The notes under the pieces: generated by a model
Databases searched by the model: none
What the model saw: only the letters and a program-made list of their open reading frames with translations
What the model was told of the DNA's origin: nothing
In this document: positions 58,006 through 64,000 of the stretch, piece by piece
How the letters are laid out: every line of letters starts with the position of its first letter
Position numbering within the stretch: position 1 is the first letter of the stretch
From: Amborella trichopoda
Lineage: Eukaryota; Streptophyta; Magnoliopsida; Amborellales; Amborellaceae
Reading direction: 5' to 3'
Length of the DNA: 64,000 bases
Assembly (NCBI RefSeq): GCF_000471905.2
Contig: NW_006497672.1
Span: 876,492-940,491 of the forward strand
Translations under genes and position numbers: made by a program

Positions 58006-58700
58006 CGTATTTTTATATACTCTTTTTTTTCCAAATAAAGTCATTGATCTATTTTTCCCATACATGTAGCTGAAAGCTTGTAATCTCAATCTTGTTCTGG
58101 AAGTAGTAACAACACAACCATCTCGTGACATATAAGAGTAAGTGACCTCATTGTCTTGAAAAATAATTTTTTTAATACAATTATATTATTTCCGTCCATC
58201 ATCTTTATTTTAAAATTTTATGTGTAAGCAATGACAATTTCCTATAAAATAGTTATTTAAAAACTGTTGTTTCCGTATTTCTGTTTATCAGTATGACTTT
58301 TGATACTGTAAGTATTAGTAGCCTTAATTTTTCTGAAAAACAGTCGATTAAAAATTTGGAATTCTCTGTTATAAGTTTTACGTGTTTCTGTAACATGATT
58401 TGTGATATGCCTGTTTATTGTTAAGGATATTAAACAGTTGAGAATTTTGTACTTACCTATGGATGACAGTTCTTCTATTAATAATAGATTGTTTTTTATG
58501 TTACATTTCAAGAATGCCTCTCGGAACTACTACTTTTTAGAAATTATTTCCACAATGTTTGACTGGTTAGCTACAAATATTTCAATAAAAGTGATTGTTA
58601 TAAATTGATTCAAGCGAATTCATGTTCAGGATATCAAGTATATTTTGAATATATGATATTGATGTCGTCTGATGTTAAAAGAGTTTTGCATATATGATAT

Positions 58701-58925
58701 TCGGGATGTCGATAGGGATTAAGTGGACTCATCCTATTCACTGGTGAGATATAAGTGGACCTATCTGGGACATCGGAAGGGATTAAGTGGACTCGTTCGG
58801 TACACCGATGAGGTACGAGTGGACTTACCGGGATTAAGTGGATTTATCCAAGACGCGAGTAGGGATTAAGTGGACCCATCAGGACCCTGATGGGGTATAT
58901 AAGTGACCTACTTGAGACGCCAGTT
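58701..58925 (+). repeat. Repeats with TAAGTGGACTC core in the C1 LTR
   Basis: Five or six units of AAGTGGAC.CATC or TAAGTGGAC, with palindromic inserts. It is the inverse of the array at 38650-38862. Confidence 0.75.
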
Positions 58926-59244
58926 GGGTATTTGTGAAATTATTTGAATTTTTCATTTCTATTAAACTATCTTTATTATGTATTCTTAAAAGTAAAACTG
59001 TTCTCCATAAATTTTCTTCCTCTTATTGGTTTTAATAAACATCCCTTTTTCATGAAAATGTTGATATCTTCCAACCATGATTATTTTTAGGACTATAATT
59101 GTCACTTGCTAAGTAGTTAAACTCATCAAACTATTATGAATTCTTTTTAGAGTAATTACAGTCTCACTATTCAGCAAAAGTAGCAAGAAAAGCTTTGAAG
59201 AAGTTTGCAATGGATAAATTCACTATTGTAAATTTTGTACTATC

Positions 59245-59268
59245 ATATATATATATATATATATATAT
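59245..59268. repeat. (AT)n microsatellite
   Basis: About 12 AT units. Confidence 0.95.
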
Positions 59269-59440
59269 CCTTGTGTTAGTACAAGCTGTGAAATAAATTT
59301 TGTACAAGTTTGAAAAGCCTGTGAATGGAAAAATTTAGTTTTCGAGCAATATATATAATATAAATCTCGAATTTATTTTGTTCTTAAGATTAGTATGTCA
59401 CACCTCAAGAATGTTAATAAGCTTGGGGTGTGACAATTTT

Positions 59441-59452
59441 TGTATCAGAGCA
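59441..59452 (+). other. C1 primer binding site, initiator-Met tRNA type
   Basis: TGTATCAGAGCA, six bases after the LTR, matches the TGGTATCAGAGC sequence common to many plant LTR elements except for one missing G. Confidence 0.75.
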
Positions 59453-59558
59453 ATAGATTTAGGACTCCTAGGAAATTTGCATAGGAATATGCTCTAAATC
59501 ATACTTATTGTATGAACAGATAATATCAATATCAAGGTCTCGTTTAACTGAAGCTAGC

Positions 59559-60350
59559 ATGGAGGAAAATCATAGAGCTTTGAAAAATATGAACAATAGT
59601 CCTCCTAGGCAGTCAGTTACATGAAATAGTGGGTGTAGTATCAAACAAATTAAGAAATTAAACCCACCTTCCTTTAACGGTGTTGTAGATCCACTAGAAG
59701 CAGAGGGATGGATTATGTAATTAGAGAAAATATTCGAAGTAATGGAATGCCCTGAGGATAAAAAATGTCACTTAGCAACCTTTAGGTGAAGCAGAGCACT
59801 AGTGGCGGACGATAAAATAAGTAATAGTCCTAGAAAATAAACTATTGAGTTGGGAAGCATTTCCAGAGATATTCAATGAGAAGTACTTCCCAGATTTTAT
59901 TCGAGATAAAAAAGAAATGGAATTTCTGGAATTAGTCCAGGGAAATAAGACATTAACACAGTACGAGGCCAAATTTATTGAATTGGCCAGGTTTTCTCCA
60001 CATATGGTCAATAATGAAGCAAGAAAGGTGAAATAAATTTGAAAAGGGCCATAAACCAGCCATCAGAAGTAGAATATCAATCTTAAAACTTAGAACTTTT
60101 TTCGAAATAGTTGATCGAGCCCAAATTGTTGAAAAAGACAACGAAGATTACTAAAAAATGAAAAACCAGATAGACCAACAACATCTAATCGACAACAACA
60201 AGAAAGGACAAACAAAATGTCAAGACTAATATCATTTCATAGTCCGTCAGAACCATGTAAAAAAGGTGGGAAAAAGCATGGATTTACCCTCTGTTATTGG
60301 GACACTGGAGCATGTTTTAAATGTTGGAAATTGGGGCACCAAAGAATGTT
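59559..60350 (+). pseudogene. gag: C1 gag
   Basis: The likely ATG is at 59559 (MEENHRALKNM). The core has PPSFNGVVDPLEAEGW (59669-59715), a stop replacing a glutamine codon (59719), then EAFPEIFNEKYFPDFIR (59853-59903) and LVQGNKTLTQYEAKF and LARFSPHM, all typical of chromovirus gag. At 60311-60350 a zinc knuckle CFKCWKLGHQRMF lacks its last cysteine (F instead), so RNA binding would be lost. Stops and frame changes are frequent. Confidence 0.8.
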
Positions 60351-60745
60351 CTAGCATGCTGATGCAGCAACTTCCAACGCAGGGAGAGGCAGCTCAGAAT
60401 CTTCAAATGAAGGGAAGAGTATTTGCGATCACTCAGCAAGATGCCCAAGCCTCAAAATCAATAATCCAAGGTACACTTACTATCTTCCAAAATATTGCTC
60501 ATGTTTTGTTTGATCCAAGATCTACTCATTTATTTATTCCACCACAATTTACATGCCATTTAAAAGTAGAACCAAAACAATTGGAATACATTTTAGAGGT
60601 AGCCACACCTATGGGGAATTCAGTTGTTACCAATCTAGTATACAAATCTTGTGAGATAACGATAGAAGAAAAAGAACTGTTGGTGGATTTAATACTTTTA
60701 GAAATTCAAGATTTTGATGTAATCTTAGGCATGGATTGACTCTCT
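60351..60745 (+). pseudogene. C1 aspartic protease (active site destroyed)
   Basis: The open frame 60266-60736 covers the domain. The segment VLFDPRSTHLFI (about 60503-60538) lies where VLFDSGATHSF is usual, so the catalytic D-S/T-G reads D-P-R (60512-60520). The C-terminal DFDVILGMD is intact, followed at once by a TGA (60737-60739). The protein would be inactive even if translated. Confidence 0.8.
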
Positions 60746-61851
60746 ATCAACCATGCAAGCATTGATTGTTACAAGAAAATTGTCACCTTTTGTGTTCCGA
60801 ATCAACCAGTGTTTTACCTGGACGGTGTTAAAGAGGCCTCCCCACTATACTTAATCTCCTTCATTCAGGCTAATCGCCGCCTTCGAAGGGAATGTAAAGG
60901 CTTTCTTGCCTATATTAAGGATGATGAAAAAGAAAAGATAAACTTAGACGACATTCCCATTGTTCGAGAATTTCTAGATGTGTTCCCTGAGGAATTGCCA
61001 GGACTACCACCCAACAAGGAAATTGAATTCTCCCTTTTATTACTCCCCGGAACAGCCCCAATTTCTAAAACCTTGTATCGAATGGCACCTGCAGAACTTA
61101 AGGAACTTAAACAACAACTGAAAGAATTATTAGGTAAAGGTTTTATCAGACCTAATGTATCACCTTGGGGTGCTCCGGTAATGTTTGTTAAAGAGAAAGA
61201 TGGGTCCATGAGGTTGTGTATCGATTATAGACAGCTAAACCAGGTAACCATGAAAGATAAGTATCCACTACCTAAAAATGATGATATATTTGATCAGTTA
61301 CAAGGGTATTTTAAAAAACTGATCTCAGATCTGGGTACCATCAGCTTAAGATTAAAAGTGATGATATTCCCAAGACAGCTTTTAGAACAAGGTATGACCA
61401 TTATGAATTTTTAGTCATGCCCTTTGCACTAACCAATGCACCAGCTGCATTTATGGATTTGATGAATCGAGTCTTTAAGCCCTTTTTGGATAAGTTTATC
61501 GTGGTATTCATTTATAATATTCTAATCTATTCCAAGGATCAAGAGGAACATGAGCAACATATAAAAATAGCATTGCAATTACTAAGAGAAAAGAAGTTGT
61601 ATGCTAAACTAAGTAAATGTGAGTTTTGGTAAGAACAAGTGACATTTTTCGGACATGTAATATCAATGGAAGGTTTATCAGGTGATCCTTCAAAGATTAA
61701 AATCGTTGTTAATTGGAAACAACCAAGTAATGTGACTGAAGACCGAAGTTTTTTGGGATTGGCAGGATATTATAGAAGATTTGTAGAGGGATTCTCACGA
61801 ATTGCAATCCCATTAACTCGATTGAGACAGAAAAATATCAAGTTCAAGTGA
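60746..61851 (+). pseudogene. C1 reverse transcriptase (catalytic aspartates lost)
   Basis: From 60809 a 201-codon frame holds the connection ([19 protein letters not shown]), then [20 protein letters not shown] and the [17 protein letters not shown] block. A frameshift and a truncated motif lie near 61300-61416. The second frame (61417-61632) reads [17 protein letters not shown], then [13 protein letters not shown] at 61501-61539, where FVDD is usual: both catalytic Asp codons are changed by single bases (GAT to TAT and AAT, 61513-61518). The thumb (61639-61848) keeps [19 protein letters not shown]. Confidence 0.85.
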
Positions 61852-62265
61852 ACAAAGGAATATGAGGAGAGTTTTCAAAAACTAAAGGCTCGATTAACTT
61901 CAGTACCTATCCTAACTATTCCCGATTTGTGATTTATAAGACTTGGGTTGTGCATTAATGCAACATGGGAAGGTAGTCGTATAGGCGTCCAAATAGTTGA
62001 AGGAATATGAGAAGAAGTATCCAATTTATGACTTAGAGCTGGCTGCAATGGTATTTGCCTTAAAAATTTTGAGGCATTATCTGTATGGTGAGAAATTTGA
62101 AATATATACAGATCCTAAGAGTCTGAAATACCTCTTTTCCCAAAAAGATTTAAATATGCCGCATGTAAGCTGGATGGATTTCTTAAAAGACCATGATTGT
62201 ACAATCCATTATCATTCAGAAAAGGCTAATGTTGTGCTAGATGCTCTAAGTAGAAAGTCTATTGG
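61852..62265 (+). pseudogene. C1 RNase H
   Basis: The beginning is broken (61852-61996, several stops). From 61997 the frame is open: YPIYDLELAAMVFALKILRHYL, then FEIYTDPKSLKYLFSQKDL and KANVVLDALSRK, which is the last motif of a gypsy RNase H. Catalytic Asp is visible in YTDPKS. The open frame continues to 62590, and the RNase H part ends near 62260. Confidence 0.78.
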
Positions 62266-63400
62266 AATGTTAGTTAATCTAACTATTCAAGAAATGAAGT
62301 TGTTAGAAGAGATAGTGGATTGGCATCCGACTTTGTCCCTTAATGGTAGAGTAGGTATGGTTGCCAACATAAGGGCAGAACCTCAATTAGTTCAACTGAT
62401 TCAAGTAGCACAAAAAGGGGACCCTCAGCTTATAAAAATTATAGAGGAAATAAAGCTGGGAAAAAGAGACCAATTCTCTATAAGATTCAGAGGTCGGTTC
62501 TACGTCCCAGATGATGAAAATGTAAAGAAAACTATCTTGGAAGAAGCACATCACTCTTGCTATACCATTCATCTCGGGAGTACTAAGATGTAACAAGACT
62601 TGAAGAAAACCTACTGGTGGAATGATATGACAAAAGAGGTAGCAGTATTTGTTTCAAAGTGTCTAACATGCCAACAAGTAAAAGATGAGCATCAAAAGCC
62701 AACTGGGTTATTACAACCCCTTACCAATATCAGAATGGAAGTGGGAGCACATTTCTATGGACTTTATCTTCGGTTTGCCAAGAACTAGTTCAAGGCATGT
62801 TAGCATTTGGATTATTGTGGACCGGCTAACCAAAGCTGCCTACTTTCTATCGGTTCGCATGACCTACACTTTAGATCAACTAGCCCAATTGCACATTAAG
62901 GAAATAGTGTGATTGCACGGAGTTCCGATCAGTAATGTATCGGACTGAGACACATGGTTTACTTTTAGATTTTGGGCTAAGCTCCAAGCAGCTTTAGGGA
63001 CAAGACTCACCTTTAGTACTGCTTTTCACCCCTAAATGGATGGGCAATCAGAAAGGACTATCCGAATCTTAAAAAATATGTTAAGGGCCAGTGTTATGGA
63101 CTTTGCAAGAAGTTGGGATGATCGTATACCACTGATTGAGTTTGCGATAATAACAACTTCCAAGCCACTATTCAGATGGCACCATATGAAGCCCTATATG
63201 GAAGAAAATGCAAGTCACCCATCTATTAGGACAAGGTTGGTGAAAGAAGGATTTTGGAGCAGAAACTGTTTAGATAACTTCAAACAAAATAGCATTAATT
63301 CGGAAAAGGTTCAGGACAGGTTAGAGTCGAAAAAAATGTTACGCCGATAATAGATGGAGAGACCTTGAGTTTAAGATAGGTGATTAGATTTTCCTAAAGG
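62266..63400 (+). pseudogene. C1 integrase core
   Basis: The zinc-binding part is broken at 62590 (stop). HHSCYTIHLGSTK occurs before it, and [16 protein letters not shown] (62660-62706) supplies the cysteines. The core reads [19 protein letters not shown] with the first catalytic Asp (62735-62795), then a stop within IKEIV..LHGVP (62910), and ISNVSD..TWFTF near the second Asp with a TGA (62946). The third acid is in MDGQSERT (63036-63060), preceded by a CAA-to-TAA stop (63033-63035) at the conserved PQ. Dead. Confidence 0.8.
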
Positions 63401-63813
63401 TATCACTAACCAAGGGCATCATGAGGTTCGGCAAGAAAGGAAAATTGAGCCCACACTACATCAGACTCTTTGAAATACTACAAAGGATTGAAAGCGTAAC
63501 ATATAGACTAGCCTTATTGCCCGAACTAGAAAACATCCATAATGCCTTCTATGTATCCTTATTACGAAAGTATCAGCCCGACCCATCCCATATTTTGAAA
63601 TATGAACCTCTACCAATTAGAGGAGACCTGACATTCATAGAATGGCTAATATTGGTACTGGATAGGAGGGTGCAGGTGTTGCACAACAAAGAAGTTCCTC
63701 TAATTCGTATTTTGCTGAAGTACAATTCAAAGGAGGACTCAACTTGGGAATGAGAAGACAAAATCAAGAAAAAATACCCTGATCTTTTTCAGCAATTAGG
63801 TATGAAAATTTAG
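63401..63813 (+). pseudogene. C1 integrase C-terminus with chromodomain-like tail
   Basis: The frame from 63421 is open to 63750, with FGKKGKLSPHYIRLFEILQ, then VTYRLALLPELENIHNAFY and VSLLRKYQPDPSHIL. The last part, LDRRVQVLHNKEVPLIRILL through EDSTWE, matches the chromodomain-like region of chromovirus integrases. A TGA follows at 63751-63753, then EDKIKKKYPDLFQQLG to a TAG at 63811-63813, the end of pol. Such tails are thought to steer integration to silent chromatin. Confidence 0.78.
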
Positions 63814-63832
63814 AGGACTAAATTTTTTTAAC

Positions 63833-63842
63833 GGGAGGAGAA
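63833..63842 (+). other. C1 polypurine tract
   Basis: GGGAGGAGAA abuts the TG of the 3' LTR and would prime plus-strand synthesis. Confidence 0.85.
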
Positions 63843-64000
63843 TGTGATGATCTGAAATTTTTGGACTAAAATAATAATGATATAACAATAATAACAATAA
63901 TAACAATAGTAACAATAGTAACAATAATAACAATAATAACAATAGTAACAATAATAATAATAACAATAATAAGAATAATAACAATAATAACAATAATAAT
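63843..64000 (+). mobile_element. C1 3' LTR, first 158 bp
   Basis: It starts TGTGATGATCTGAAATT and runs off the window. It is diverged from the 5' LTR start, TGTAAGGACCTAAAG. Confidence 0.75.
63871..64000. repeat. (AATAAC)n / (AAT)n repeat in the C1 3' LTR
   Basis: Alternating AAT, AAC and AGT trinucleotides, probably a recent expansion inside the LTR. It does not occur in the 5' LTR and extends past the window edge. Confidence 0.85.

Larger units (their letters stand above)
57708..59435 (+). mobile_element. C1 5' LTR
   Basis: It ends GGGGTGTGACA (59435) just before the primer site, as the reverse complement of the solo LTR does. The start at TGTAAGG is tentative (about 1.73 kb). A block near 58130-58165 (TGACCTCATTGTCTTG) matches the solo LTR. 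Confidence 0.75.
57708..64000 (+). mobile_element. Element C1, chromodomain-type gypsy element, 3' LTR off the window
   Basis: 5' LTR, initiator-Met-type primer site, gag, protease, RT, RNase H, integrase with a C-terminal chromodomain-like tail, polypurine tract and the first 158 bp of the 3' LTR follow in canonical order. The C-terminal tail indicates the chromovirus group (Tekay/Del-like, by recall). The left end is inferred from a TGTAAGGACCTAAA start resembling the 3' LTR start (63843) and the solo LTR, and is not proven by a target duplication. Confidence 0.8.

Noticed and set aside
63796..63993. Minus-strand leucine-only open frame
   Set aside because: Translation of an AAT/AAC microsatellite.

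Overview
The window looks like plant nuclear DNA, from a repeat-rich intergenic stretch of a flowering plant; the species cannot be told from the sequence. I found no convincing host protein-coding gene. Almost every coding-like segment is gag, protease, reverse transcriptase, RNase H or integrase of Ty3/gypsy LTR retrotransposons. All are interrupted by stops and frameshifts, many of them C-to-T or G-to-A changes as expected of old methylated repeats.

Layout. Positions 1-32951 hold the 3' part of one element, B1 (internal end 1-852, 3' LTR starting at 853). Its 3' LTR is split by a 28.3 kb insertion of another family, A (899-29173). A is arranged LTR (899-2186), internal 1, LTR (13716-15099), internal 2, LTR (27799-29173). 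The outer ends carry the same 5-bp target duplication (ATAAG at 894-898 and 29174-29178), and the middle LTR has none. This is the expected product of unequal recombination between LTRs of a single insertion. Family A is a Tat-type gypsy element: the primer site matches tRNA-Lys, an extra RNase H domain lies between the first RNase H and integrase, a G-patch follows the protease, and the 3' noncoding region carries tandem repeats. The rest of the B1 LTR (29174-32951) contains about 1.8 kb of almost pure pyrimidine. It is followed by a diverged B-like LTR fragment (to about 34791).

Positions 34792-37700 are the only stretch not explained by LTR elements. It holds a tRNA-Ala(AGC)-like gene at 35523-35598, followed directly by a tandem array in which the 3' part of the tRNA (T arm plus acceptor strand) recurs seven times.

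Element B2 (37701-57049) is complete, with matching ATATT duplications. It was inserted into a 31-bp tandem repeat. Its LTRs are about 3.1-3.2 kb, the primer site matches tRNA-Arg(ACG), and the internal region encodes gag and protease but no recognisable RT, RNase H or integrase, so it is probably non-autonomous. Its 5' LTR is itself interrupted by a reverse-orientation solo LTR of family C (38233-40427, GTATT duplication, 570-base assembly gap). From about 57708 to the right edge lies a nearly complete family C element (C1): a chromodomain-type gypsy with an initiator-Met primer site, a dead protease and a dead RT active site, and a 3' LTR running off the window.

Order of events implied by nesting: B1, then A inside B1, then tandem duplication of A; separately B2, then C inside B2 followed by loss of the C interior. 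The elements are fossils. A and C1 had the full replication set (gag, protease, RT/RNase H, integrase), and B2 would have needed enzymes from another element. Three assembly gaps are present (8245-8264, 22062-22303, 38884-39453).
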